Source: Onstottus_B arcticum (GTDB lineage Bacteria > Acidobacteriota > Blastocatellia > UBA7656). From it: DNA of 64,000 nucleotides. The notes beneath the pieces were generated by a model that saw only the letters and a program-made list of their open reading frames with translations, was not told the DNA's origin and ran no database searches. A program made the position numbers and the translations under genes. Below, in pieces: positions 1 through 7,490 of the stretch (positions are counted from its first letter, which is position 1; the number at the start of each line of letters is the position of its first letter). Where the stretch lies: positions 1-64,000 of the forward strand of contig JBBPIE010000030.1 in NCBI GenBank assembly GCA_038040485.1, given 5' to 3'.

Positions 1-23
1 GACGCGCGCGTCGTTGTACTGCT

Positions 24-92
24 TCAGCACCTCGCGGTAGCCCAGCCGCCGCGGTTCAGGACGTGCGTGTAGATCATCGTCGTTGCTACATC
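24..92 (-). pseudogene. Tyrosine recombinase (integron/phage-type integrase) C-terminal remnant
   Basis: Read on the minus strand, 92 to 24 encodes DVATTMIYTHVLNRGG followed by six residues and a stop. This is the typical C-terminal signature of tyrosine recombinases of the integron-integrase type, including the catalytic tyrosine (TTMIYTHVL). The GHK residues that normally precede DV lie one base out of frame just upstream, and further upstream no recombinase sequence is recognisable. Only the last piece of the gene survives, with a frameshift. It sits next to a tRNA 3' end, which suggests the edge of an old integrated element. A second minus-strand frame (LGYREVLKQYNDARV) runs off the window start and is not recognised. 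Confidence 0.55.
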
Positions 93-123
93 CTTTGTGT
101 CCTGGTCGCGCTATTCGGGCAGA

Positions 124-170
124 ACCGACTCTTAATCAGCGGGTCGTGGTTCGAGCCCAGCAGGGCTCAT
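124..170 (+). other. Detached 3' end of a tRNA-Lys(CTT) gene, att-like remnant
   Basis: The sequence from the anticodon stem through the T arm and acceptor 3' strand resembles tRNA-Lys: anticodon loop with CTT at 131-133, then GGGTCGTGGTTCGAGCCC and AGGGCTCA. No D arm or 5' acceptor strand is present upstream, where the integrase remnant lies instead. The T stem appears one G short, so the piece is unlikely to be a working tRNA. Short tRNA 3' ends beside integrase genes are the usual scar of site-specific integration. Confidence 0.55.
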
Positions 171-190
171 CTACAGCGCAAAAGAGCTTT

Positions 191-220
191 AAGGCCACCG
201 GAAGGGTGGCCTTCATTTTT
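191..220 (+). terminator. Rho-independent terminator
   Basis: AAGGCCACC (191-199) pairs perfectly with GGTGGCCTT (205-213) around a 5-nt loop and is followed by CATTTTT. It lies just after the tRNA-Lys remnant and probably ended the original tRNA transcript. Confidence 0.8.
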
Positions 221-276
221 CTTGCGGGTTCGGAGGTCTGCTGTGCGGCCCGGAACGACGTATGAAGGAAGGCTGG

Positions 277-741
277 ATGACGATGACGCTTCTCTTTTCC
301 TTTCTCATTGGATTCTTTGGAGGGCTGCGCTCGCTTACGGCGCCGGCGGCGACCGCGTGGGCCGTGTACCTGGGCTGGCTGAAATTGCAGCGCCCGCTCT
401 CTCTGATTGGCTCGCTTCCCGCGGTCGTGATTCTCACCGTGCTCGCGGTAGTTGAGCTGATAGCCGATAAGTTACCGAAGACACCGAAGCGCACGTCACC
501 GCCGGGGCTGATCGCGCGTATTGTGACGGGCTGCATAACGGGCGCGTGTATTGGCGCAGGTGGAGGACGTGAGGTCGTCATCGGCGCGATGCTTGGCGGC
601 ATCGGCGGCGTTGTTGGCTGTTTCGTTGGCTACCAGGCGCGCACTCGGCTCGCTAAAGGACTTGGCGCCGACATCTATGCCGCTTTGCTTGAGGATGTGG
701 TTGCTGTAGCCGGCTGCCTGTGGGTCGTCTCACGATTCTAA
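277..741 (+). CDS. DUF4126 family membrane protein
   Basis: Small integral membrane protein. The motif GLRSLTAPAATAWA near the N-terminus, followed by ELIADKLPKTPKRTSP and a glycine-rich membrane segment, is characteristic of the DUF4126 family, whose function is unknown. Hydrophobic stretches suggest about four membrane segments. An upstream ATG at 262 is in frame, but the AGGAAGG tract at 265-271 fits starts at 277 or 283 better, and the protein then begins directly with the hydrophobic TLLFSFLIGFFGG segment. It stands alone between the terminator and the dehydrogenase gene. Confidence 0.8.
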   Translation: MTMTLLFSFLIGFFGGLRSLTAPAATAWAVYLGWLKLQRPLSLIGSLPAVVILTVLAVVELIADKLPKTPKRTSPPGLIARIVTGCITGACIGAGGGREVVIGAMLGGIGGVVGCFVGYQARTRLAKGLGADIYAALLEDVVAVAGCLWVVSRF

Positions 742-835
742 ACTACTCTCCTTCTCCCTATCACAAACCCGGCCGAGGCGCTTCGAGCTATTGAGCACGC
801 AGGGCGTGCCGAATAAGATAACAACTGGAGGAATT

Positions 836-1861
836 ATGTCGAAGATGCGCGTCGTGCAGGTGAGTCAACCAAATGGTCCGTTTGAACTTGTTCAACGAGA
901 GATCCCGGAGCCAGCTGCCGGGTGGGTACGAATCAAGGTCGAGGCGTGTGGCATCTGCCATAGCGATTCGCTTACCAAAGAAGGAAGCATCCCGGGTATT
1001 CAATACCCGCGAGTTCCGGGACATGAAGTCGCCGGAATCATTGATGCTGTCGGCGCAGGGGTTGTCGGCTGGACCGAGGGCCGGCGGGTCGGAGTCGGTT
1101 GGCACGGCGGATACTGCGGGACCTGCGAGCCCTGCCGCCGTGGTGATTTTTTTGCCTGCCAGTGGGGCCAGATAACGGGTATCACGTACGATGGAGGCTA
1201 CGCCGACTACATGGTCGCGCACTCAAGCGCGCTGGCGCTGCTGCCCGAAGAGCTTTCCGCCGTAGAGGCAGGGCCGCTTGTCTGCGCGGGAGTCACCACG
1301 TTCAACTCTCTTCGCAACAGCGGCGCGCGACCTAATGATGTGGTCGCCGTCCTGGGCCTCGGAGGACTCGGTCATCTGGGTGTTCAGTTTGCCGCGAAGA
1401 TGGGTTTCAACACGGTAGCGATCGCGCGAGGCAGCGACAAGGAGCCGTTGGCCAGGCAACTTGGCGCGCACCACTACATTGATAGTCAGGCGCAGGATGT
1501 GGCGGCGGAACTCTCCAGGATGGGGGGCGCTAAAGTCATTCTCGCAACCGTGACAAATGCCGAAGCGATGAGCTCGGCTCTGGGCGGTCTGGCCGTCAAA
1601 GGCAAGTTGCTGGTGCTTGGGGCTCCTCCTGAGCCGCTTGAAGTGCCTGCGTACTCGCTCATTTCGGGTTGCCGATCGGTCGCAGGCTGGTATTCGGGAA
1701 CGTCGATTGATTCGCAAGACGCGCTTTCCTTTAGTACGCTCACTGGCGTGCGAGCGATGACCGAAGTCTATCCGCTGGAGCGCGCCGCCGAAGCTTACGA
1801 GCGCATGATGAGCGGGAAGGCACGGTTTAGAGTCGTGCTAGCGACCGGACAGGAGTCTTGA
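836..1861 (+). CDS. Zinc-dependent alcohol dehydrogenase (MDR superfamily)
   Basis: Predicted cytosolic NAD(P)-dependent oxidoreductase of the medium-chain family, 341 residues, interconverting an alcohol and an aldehyde or ketone. The catalytic zinc ligands are visible as GICHSD (Cys41) and PGHE (His63-Glu64). The structural zinc site is the four-cysteine segment around GYCGTCEPCRRGDFFAC. The Rossmann motif is GLGGLGHLG. The ATG at 836 is preceded by GGAGG with good spacing, so the longer TTG-initiated frame from 791 is not used. The substrate cannot be told from sequence. A word-type palindrome begins directly at the stop codon. Confidence 0.9.
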   Translation: MSKMRVVQVSQPNGPFELVQREIPEPAAGWVRIKVEACGICHSDSLTKEGSIPGIQYPRVPGHEVAGIIDAVGAGVVGWTEGRRVGVGWHGGYCGTCEPCRRGDFFACQWGQITGITYDGGYADYMVAHSSALALLPEELSAVEAGPLVCAGVTTFNSLRNSGARPNDVVAVLGLGGLGHLGVQFAAKMGFNTVAIARGSDKEPLARQLGAHHYIDSQAQDVAAELSRMGGAKVILATVTNAEAMSSALGGLAVKGKLLVLGAPPEPLEVPAYSLISGCRSVAGWYSGTSIDSQDALSFSTLTGVRAMTEVYPLERAAEAYERMMSGKARFRVVLATGQES

Positions 1862-2010
1862 TTTTGGATTTTAGATTTTGGATTTTGGATTAGGAACGTA
1901 ACCTCTGGATTTCGGGGTTTGGATTTGGGACACGGTAGGATAGAACGTCCAGGATCCAAATCACGAGGGTTCTCAAATCCAAAATCCAAAATCCAGAATC
2001 TAAAATTCGA
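1861..2010. repeat. Word-type palindromic intergenic repeat (TTTTGGAT words)
   Basis: The left arm (about 1861-1893) is built from ATTTTGGATTTTAG-type words. The right arm (about 1975-2010) is the inverted copy (CCAAAATCCAAAATCCAG words). The roughly 80-nt centre contains further degenerate words. The same words recur at 53783-53906 and at the window end (63979). The element has no reading frame and sits between two same-strand genes. Confidence 0.8.
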
Positions 2011-2027
2011 AGATAAGGGAGGAGCAC

Positions 2028-2510
2028 ATGATTTTCGGTATGACCACATCAACATTCACCATAGTGCACGTCGTATTGAGCCTGGTTGGGATAGGCTCGG
2101 GACTGGTTGTAGCGTTCGGGCTGCTCAGGGCGAAACGGCTCGGCGGCTGGACTGCCTTGTTTTTGGTGACCACCGTAGCGACGAGCGTGACCGGGTTCGG
2201 CTTTCCGTTCGATCAACTCTTGCCGGCGCATAAGATCGGCATCATATCGCTGGTGGCCCTGACGGTGGCGATCCTCGCGCGCTACACCTTCCACATTGCC
2301 GGTGCCTGGCGTTGGATTTATGTGGTCACCGCCATGATTGCCCTCTATCTCAATGTCTTCGTCTTGATCGCGCAGGCTTTCCAAAAGGTGCCTTCACTGA
2401 AAGCGCTGGCTCCGACCGGGTCGGAGCCTCCGTTCCTGATCGCGCAATCAGTCGTACTGGCGCTCTTCGTGTGGCTCACCATTGTTGCTGTGAAGAAGTT
2501 CCGCACCTAG
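2028..2510 (+). CDS. Four-helix integral membrane protein of unknown function
   Basis: A 160-residue hydrophobic protein with about four predicted membrane segments, spanning roughly residues 10-30, 40-60, 70-90 and 95-120, plus a last one near the C-terminus. It ends in a basic KKFRT tail. GGAGGAGC directly upstream supports the ATG at 2028. No catalytic motif is visible and I do not recognise the family by name. It is followed after about 70 nt by a zinc-finger gene on the same strand. Confidence 0.7.
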   Translation: MIFGMTTSTFTIVHVVLSLVGIGSGLVVAFGLLRAKRLGGWTALFLVTTVATSVTGFGFPFDQLLPAHKIGIISLVALTVAILARYTFHIAGAWRWIYVVTAMIALYLNVFVLIAQAFQKVPSLKALAPTGSEPPFLIAQSVVLALFVWLTIVAVKKFRT

Positions 2511-2582
2511 CCGGACTGCGCGGCGTGATCCAACGAACCTTGGGATAGCGCTAAGAAGGGTTTGAATGAAAGGAAGACGACG

Positions 2583-2849
2583 ATGTCTGAGGCAAGCTGC
2601 CCTCACCTCAAAGCTATTGCGACAATCAAGCACGCGAAGCGACGGGAGTGCTCCGAGTGCATGAAGATTGGCGCGCAATGGGTTCATCTCCGGATATGTC
2701 AGGAGTGCGGCGCGACGCTGTGCTGCGACAGTTCGCCTAACCGCCACGCGAGCAAGCACGCGCGAGCGAGCGGGCATCCCGTGATTGCATCGGCGGAGCC
2801 CGGCGAGAGCTGGCTATACTGCTACCCGGACAACGCTTTTGCCGAGTAA
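2583..2849 (+). CDS. UBP-type zinc finger domain protein
   Basis: An 88-residue protein consisting almost entirely of a zf-UBP fold. Visible ligand motifs are CPHL, CSECMKIG, CQECGATLCCDSS, a histidine pair in NRHASKHA, and SGHPVI. In eukaryotes this finger binds the free ubiquitin C-terminus. In bacteria small stand-alone copies are common and their role is unknown. The ATG at 2583 follows GGAAG at proper spacing; the TTG at 2562 would add seven residues. The WLYCYPD ending matches other bacterial copies. Confidence 0.85.
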   Translation: MSEASCPHLKAIATIKHAKRRECSECMKIGAQWVHLRICQECGATLCCDSSPNRHASKHARASGHPVIASAEPGESWLYCYPDNAFAE

Positions 2850-2909
2850 GCAGACGAGCTGCCAGTTTTGGGGCTCGCTCTCAGGTGTCATGCGACAAGG
2901 AGAAATGAA

Positions 2910-3842
2910 ATGGGCTCTTTGAGTTTGAGAATCCTTGCCGCCGCGTGCGTTGTCGGGTTCGCTATTGAAGGGTTCGCGCAACAGATTGCTGACCCTGAAT
3001 TCGACACGAAAGTCGCGAAGCCCGCATACACAAAAAAGCACCCGAAGGTCCTGCTCGACGAAGCGCATAACAATTTTCACACCGCCAGCGGACGCTACAA
3101 ACCGTTTGCCGATCTGATAACCAGCGATGGGTACCAGGTCACGCCGGGCACAAGGAAGTTCAGCAAAGAAACCCTGAAACGTTTTGATGTGCTGGTGATT
3201 TCGAACGCGCTTGGCGACCCGGCGATGGGTAGTCCTGAAGCTTCCAATTCGGCTTTCACTGAAGACGAATGCGACGCGGTTCGCGATTGGGTGCGCAGGG
3301 GAGGCAGGCTGCTGTTGATCGCTGACCACGCGCCGATGGGAGCCGCGAACGAAAAACTTGGGCAGCGTTTCGGCGTCGAGATGAGCAAGGGCTACACCGC
3401 AGACCCTTCGAACTACGACGTCGAGTCGAACAACCAGGGCTTCATCAAATACAACCGCGAGAACAAACTGCTGGGCGATCACGCGATCACTCGCGGACGC
3501 AATGACAGCGAGAAGATTTCGCAGATCATCGCGTTCACCGGCCAGTCACTCAAAGGCCCCGAAGGAAGCGTTGTCTTTATGAAGCTGGCTGACACGGCGA
3601 TCGATATGATTCCAACAGGTCAAGGCAACGATCGCAGGCAAGCTTCGGCAGCGGGCCGCGCGCAAGGCATCGCTTTCAAGTTTGGGAAAGGCCGCGTCGT
3701 CGTGCTGGGCGAAGCCGCGATGATGTCGGCTCAACTTGCGGGGCCGAATAAGGTGAAGTTCGGAATGAACAAGCCAGGCATCGATAACCGCCAACTCGCG
3801 CTGAACATCATTCATTGGCTTTCAGGGTTGATGAAGAACTAG
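2910..3842 (+). CDS. Secreted DUF4350-like protein with class I amidotransferase-like fold
   Basis: A 310-residue protein with an N-terminal signal peptide (residues 1 to about 28, ending FAQQ). The body contains HPKVLLDEAHNNFH, FDVLVISNAL and VRRGGRLLLIADHAP, an arrangement seen in DUF4350 and related GATase1-like/ThuA-like proteins. These are predicted to bind small ligands or act in carbohydrate metabolism. No clear catalytic triad can be assigned, so the activity is unknown. AAGGAG at 2897-2902 supports the start at 2910. The protein is expected outside the cytoplasm. Confidence 0.7.
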   Translation: MGSLSLRILAAACVVGFAIEGFAQQIADPEFDTKVAKPAYTKKHPKVLLDEAHNNFHTASGRYKPFADLITSDGYQVTPGTRKFSKETLKRFDVLVISNALGDPAMGSPEASNSAFTEDECDAVRDWVRRGGRLLLIADHAPMGAANEKLGQRFGVEMSKGYTADPSNYDVESNNQGFIKYNRENKLLGDHAITRGRNDSEKISQIIAFTGQSLKGPEGSVVFMKLADTAIDMIPTGQGNDRRQASAAGRAQGIAFKFGKGRVVVLGEAAMMSAQLAGPNKVKFGMNKPGIDNRQLALNIIHWLSGLMKN

Positions 3843-3943
3843 AAAGCGCTCCAGTCCGTGGTATATTTCGCCGTGCAATGATTCAGTTTCGACGAATAGG
3901 AAAGAAGGAAGTAAAGATCAAGAAACTGTTGGATTGAGAATAC

Positions 3944-4162
3944 ATGATGACTTTCGCAATCTGCCTGGACAATGAGGGCTACGAAGCATCGTTGGAGCTT
4001 CGCAAGATCTATACAGTGGTAAGTCCCGAAGCCAACGACCCCAAGGACTACATCCGAATCGTCGATGAGTCCGGCGAAGACTACCTCTACAGCGCGAAAG
4101 GTTTCGAGATAATCGAACTTCCTCCACGAATCGAGCGCAAGCTCGTGGCCACCTTGAGATGA
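3944..4162 (+). CDS. Small hypothetical protein, partner of the DUF2442 gene
   Basis: A 72-residue acidic protein that looks like one small beta-rich domain (AICLDNEGYEASLELRKIYTV ... RIVDESGEDYLYS). Its stop codon overlaps the start of the next gene in an ATGATG arrangement, so the two are translated together. Small proteins of this type accompany DUF2442 genes and resemble uncharacterised toxin-antitoxin-like pairs. The function is unknown. Confidence 0.6.
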   Translation: MMTFAICLDNEGYEASLELRKIYTVVSPEANDPKDYIRIVDESGEDYLYSAKGFEIIELPPRIERKLVATLR

Positions 4163-4512
4163 TGCACGGGAAACCCATGCAGCCAACTGCAAACGCCGAG
4201 ACCGATCGAGCCCTTGAAGTAGCCCCGGGCATCCGTCATACGGTTTCCTGGCGCGTGGAGTCGGTGACCGTGCTGCCGGAAACCCGCTTGCGCGTGACCT
4301 TCCTCGACAGGACGACCGGAGAGGTAGACATGCTCGCGGTTTTGGCTACGCCACAAATTGAAGGCACCGTCTTTGAATCGCTGAGACAACCGGAGGTGTT
4401 TGCACAAGCGCGGGTCGTGCTTGGGGCAGTCCAATGGCCTAACGGAGCGGACCTGGCGCCAGATGCAATGTACGATGCAATTCACGAGGGCGGCGTCTGG
4501 GTGGTGGATTAG
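4159..4512 (+). CDS. DUF2442 domain protein
   Basis: A 117-residue protein. The segment from about residue 45 (RLRVTFLDRTTGEVDM ... FESLRQPEVFAQARV ... VQWPNGADLAPDAMYD) is the DUF2442 signature. DUF2442 proteins often pair with DUF4160 or other small proteins and have been proposed to be part of toxin-antitoxin modules; this is unproven. A start at 4177 (MQPTAN) is also possible. It overlaps the preceding small gene by 4 nt. Confidence 0.8.
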   Translation: MMHGKPMQPTANAETDRALEVAPGIRHTVSWRVESVTVLPETRLRVTFLDRTTGEVDMLAVLATPQIEGTVFESLRQPEVFAQARVVLGAVQWPNGADLAPDAMYDAIHEGGVWVVD

Positions 4513-4564
4513 CGTGGTTACTCGGTATTCAACGCGACTCGCGTAATCAATTCGTACTATCTCC

Positions 4565-5356
4565 TCAATTCTTGTCCTTTCGTTTCAGACGCCTCTCAAC
4601 GTAAGCCTTTCGAGCCTCTACCGACTCCGATGAAGAGAACGCGCTCAGCAGCACGTCGCCGTCGGCGTACGAACTGCTACTAGCCATCGCGCGAGTCACT
4701 GCGTTCACGTGTTCCTTCGTGATAGCGACCGGGACCGCGGGCATCGCGATGATCTCCTCCGCGAGTTTCATAGTCTGGTCTTCGAGGTCTGCCGGCGGCA
4801 CCACTCGATTAACAAAGCCCATTGCTTTTGCTTCCTGAGGCGTGAACCGGCGGCAGGTGATCACCAGTTCTTTGGTCATCGCCGGGCCGATCTCGCGCAC
4901 AAGCCGGGGAATACCGCCCCAGGCTAGTGGAATGCCGAGTTCAACTTCGGGAATTGAAAACACAGCGTCTTCAGCCGCCACGCGCAAGTCGCAAGCAGCC
5001 ATCAACAACACCGCCCCGCCGACAGCGTAGCCGTGAACGCCGGCTATCGTAGTCGCCTTCATCGCCTCGATTGCGTCCATCATCCGTGATCCGGCTTGCG
5101 CTGCCGCGCGACGAGCAGGCCATGAATCGTCGACTGCATTTCTTGAGGTGTCGTTGAGATCAGCGCCGGCGCTAAAGGCTCGACCGGCTCCGCGCACGAT
5201 GACGACACGGACTTCAGGCTGCGAGTCGAACCAATGAGCGGCCTCCGCTAGTTCCCGGAGCATCGTTGAACTCATCGCGTTCAATCGCTCGGGACGATTC
5301 AGAGTAAGCCGCCCGATCGCGCCGTTGACTTCAATTGCGAGTGTTTCGAAGTTCAT
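4565..5356 (-). CDS. Enoyl-CoA hydratase/isomerase family protein (crotonase fold)
   Basis: A 263-residue crotonase-fold enzyme expected to act on acyl-CoA thioesters in the cytoplasm, for example hydrating enoyl-CoA in fatty or amino acid degradation. Visible motifs are LNRPERLNAMSSTML, the oxyanion-hole segment GRAFSAGADL and GYAVGGAVLLMAACDLRVA. The second catalytic region reads IPEVELGIPLAWGG, carrying the glutamate expected in hydratases. The start is placed at MNFETL, because the longer frame runs upstream into non-coding repeat sequence. It is a single gene on the minus strand with no other beta-oxidation genes nearby, so the exact substrate is unknown. Confidence 0.85.
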   Translation of the reverse strand: MNFETLAIEVNGAIGRLTLNRPERLNAMSSTMLRELAEAAHWFDSQPEVRVVIVRGAGRAFSAGADLNDTSRNAVDDSWPARRAAAQAGSRMMDAIEAMKATTIAGVHGYAVGGAVLLMAACDLRVAAEDAVFSIPEVELGIPLAWGGIPRLVREIGPAMTKELVITCRRFTPQEAKAMGFVNRVVPPADLEDQTMKLAEEIIAMPAVPVAITKEHVNAVTRAMASSSSYADGDVLLSAFSSSESVEARKAYVERRLKRKDKN

Positions 5357-5419
5357 AGCTAACGGTCTATAGCTTTCCTGGAAGTGTTGGTCAAGGAGAG
5401 AGGTGAAAGAGGTAAGAAG

Positions 5420-5452
5420 GCAACCACAGATGAACACCGATGAACACGGATA
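5420..5452. repeat. Single-arm word repeat (GATGAACACCGATGAACACGG type)
   Basis: The stretch ACCACAGATGAACACC then GATGAACACGGATAAG consists of two diverged copies of an 8-12 nt word. No inverted partner is visible nearby. It lies upstream of the enoyl-CoA hydratase gene and matches the style of the palindromic repeats elsewhere in the window. Confidence 0.55.
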
Positions 5453-5577
5453 AGAGTTAACGGGGTTTGGTCTAAAGTGCTCGCCACTACCGCTGCACTG
5501 CGCTATCATCACGCCTCCAGCAAAAAGAGGTCACGATGATGCGTCCCAAATGACGCTAACGAATCAAGGAGCAAGTC

Positions 5578-5937
5578 ATGGCTACACCATCAATCGCGCA
5601 CCGCGTTGCGCAACACTTCGACAGGAGCGAGCCGGCAGTGCGAGCAACCTACGAACATATCCTCAAAGCCGCGCGCAAGCTTGGTCCCGTTTCCGAAGAG
5701 GCAAAGAAAACCTCGATTCATCTAGTCCGCAAAACCGCATTCGCCGGCGTAGCAACTAGAAAGACGGCGCTGATACTTACGCTCAAGTCCGATACGGATC
5801 TTGCGACCAAGCGGATCATCAAGCGCGAACAGACGTCGGCGAATCGGTGGCACCTGGAAGTCCGGCTGGAGTCGCCCGATCAGGTCGACCGCGAACTTGG
5901 TGGCTGGCTTAAGAAAGCGTACGAACTGGCAGGTTGA
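5578..5937 (+). CDS. DUF5655 domain protein
   Basis: A 119-residue cytoplasmic protein. The sequence FDRSEPAVRATYEHILKAAR ... EEAKKTSIHLVRKTAFAGVATRK ... LILTLKSDTDL ... HLEVRLESPDQVDRELGGWLKKAYEL matches the DUF5655 family. This family occurs alone or fused to DUF4287 and is predicted to bind nucleic acid; its activity is unknown. AAGGAG lies nine bases before the ATG. The following symporter gene begins 46 nt downstream. Confidence 0.85.
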   Translation: MATPSIAHRVAQHFDRSEPAVRATYEHILKAARKLGPVSEEAKKTSIHLVRKTAFAGVATRKTALILTLKSDTDLATKRIIKREQTSANRWHLEVRLESPDQVDRELGGWLKKAYELAG

Positions 5938-5983
5938 TGGCTGCGACCGAAACTGCGCGATAGCCGGCCAAACGGCATCTTCT

Positions 5984-7450
5984 ATGCGGCTTCATCCCCT
6001 CGATCTCACCATCATCGTCGCCTACCTCGCCGGAGTTGTGCTGCTGGGCTGGTACTTCAGCCGCAAGCAAAAAAACCTGCGCGACTACTTCCTGTCGGAT
6101 CGCGATGTGCCGTGGTGGGCGCTTGCCGCTTCGATCGTCGCGACTGAGACGTCAGTCGTCACGTTCATCAGTGTTCCAGCTTTCGCTTATGCGGCGAACG
6201 CTCGCGGCGAAGGCGGCAACTTCACTTTTCTGCAACTGGCAGCGGGATACCTGATCGGGCGAGTCGTGATCGTAGCGCTCTTCATTCCTCTCTATTTTCG
6301 CGGCGAGCTGTTTACGGTTTACCAGATTCTCGACCGCAGATTCGGCGGCGCGGTCAAACGCGTCGCCGCGTCGCTGTTTATTATCACCCGCTCTTTATCG
6401 GACGGCGTCCGGCTCTATGCGACAGCAATCCCGCTTGTTGCGCTGACCGGCTGGGCTGATTGGAAATCGATTCTGGTGATAGGCGCGGTGATGATCGTCT
6501 TTACATATCTCGGCGGGATAACGGCAGTGATCTGGATAGAAGTCATCCAGTTGTTGATCTACAACGTCGGCGCGATCGTCGCGGGATTGATGCTGGTCCA
6601 CCTGATACAGGGCGGCTGGAGCGAAGTCGTTTCGGTGGGGAGCGAGGCGGGTAAGTTTCGGTTCTTTGATTTCGCGACCGACATTGGGCGCAGCTATACG
6701 TTCTGGGCCGGCGTCATCGGAGGCGCGTTTCTTACTACCTCTACACACGGGACTGATCAGTACATGGTGCAGCGCTACTTGTGCAGCAAGGATGCGCGGC
6801 AGGCGGCTAAGGCATTGCTTGCAAGCGGCGCGATTGTGTTTGCTCAGTTCGTGATGTTCCTGATGATCGGCGTGATGTTGTTTGTGTTCTACGGCCGCTA
6901 CCGAACGTTGCCCGCGGACATAAGCGCAGACCGCGTATTTTCTCACTTCATAGTAAACGAGCTGCCGACCGGAGTGGTAGGACTGGTAATCGCAGCGATG
7001 CTGGCGGCTGCGATGTCGTCGTCGCTCAACGCGCTGGCTTCGACGTCGATCACGGATTTCTATCAGCCGTTGTTTGCGCCCAAGCGCTCGGAGGAACATT
7101 ATGTGCGCGTGTCGCGCGTGGTAACCGCGGTCTGGGGAGCGGTGCAGATAGCCGCGGCGCTCTACGTGATCGGAAAAGACAGACGAATAGTCGACACGGT
7201 CCTGTCGATAGCATCGTTCACCAATGGGCCGATACTGGGGCTGTTCTTTCTGGGCACACTCACGGAGAGGGTGAAACAAGCGGGCGCGCTCGCAGGCGTC
7301 ACCACCGGCATCGCGGTGATGGTGTTTGTCTGGACGGGGCTCAACGTTTCGTGGCAGTGGTACGTGTTGATTGGATCGACGGTGACGTTTGTGGTTGGCT
7401 ACGCGGCAAGCCTCGCGGTGGATCGCGCGGCGGTTGCCGAACAATCCTAG
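5984..7450 (+). CDS. Sodium:solute symporter (SSF/SLC5 family)
   Basis: A 488-residue inner-membrane transporter with about 13 membrane helices. The N-terminus DLTIIVAYLAGVVLLGWYFSRKQKNLRDYFLSDR and the segment WWALAASIVATETS are typical of SSF proteins that couple sodium entry to uptake of a small solute. The start is set at MRLHPLD (5984), because the frame upstream overlaps the DUF5655 gene and is not protein-like. The next gene, 40 nt downstream, carries a muramidase domain. I infer that the substrate may be a sugar or amino sugar released from cell walls. Substrate cannot be read from sequence alone. Confidence 0.85.
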   Translation: MRLHPLDLTIIVAYLAGVVLLGWYFSRKQKNLRDYFLSDRDVPWWALAASIVATETSVVTFISVPAFAYAANARGEGGNFTFLQLAAGYLIGRVVIVALFIPLYFRGELFTVYQILDRRFGGAVKRVAASLFIITRSLSDGVRLYATAIPLVALTGWADWKSILVIGAVMIVFTYLGGITAVIWIEVIQLLIYNVGAIVAGLMLVHLIQGGWSEVVSVGSEAGKFRFFDFATDIGRSYTFWAGVIGGAFLTTSTHGTDQYMVQRYLCSKDARQAAKALLASGAIVFAQFVMFLMIGVMLFVFYGRYRTLPADISADRVFSHFIVNELPTGVVGLVIAAMLAAAMSSSLNALASTSITDFYQPLFAPKRSEEHYVRVSRVVTAVWGAVQIAAALYVIGKDRRIVDTVLSIASFTNGPILGLFFLGTLTERVKQAGALAGVTTGIAVMVFVWTGLNVSWQWYVLIGSTVTFVVGYAASLAVDRAAVAEQS

Positions 7451-7490
7451 ATTTGAGTATCAGGGCGAGCCACCCTTCTAAAAAAGGACG

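Noticed and set aside
63..455. Plus-strand frame at the window start
   Set aside because: Runs through the tRNA remnant and terminator and overlaps the DUF4126 gene.
5801..5983. Upstream extension of the symporter reading frame
   Set aside because: Overlaps the DUF5655 gene in another frame, and the sequence before MRLHPLD is not membrane-like.
6395..7444. Long minus-strand open frame opposite the symporter
   Set aside because: Rich in Arg/His with no motif; shadow of the sodium symporter gene.
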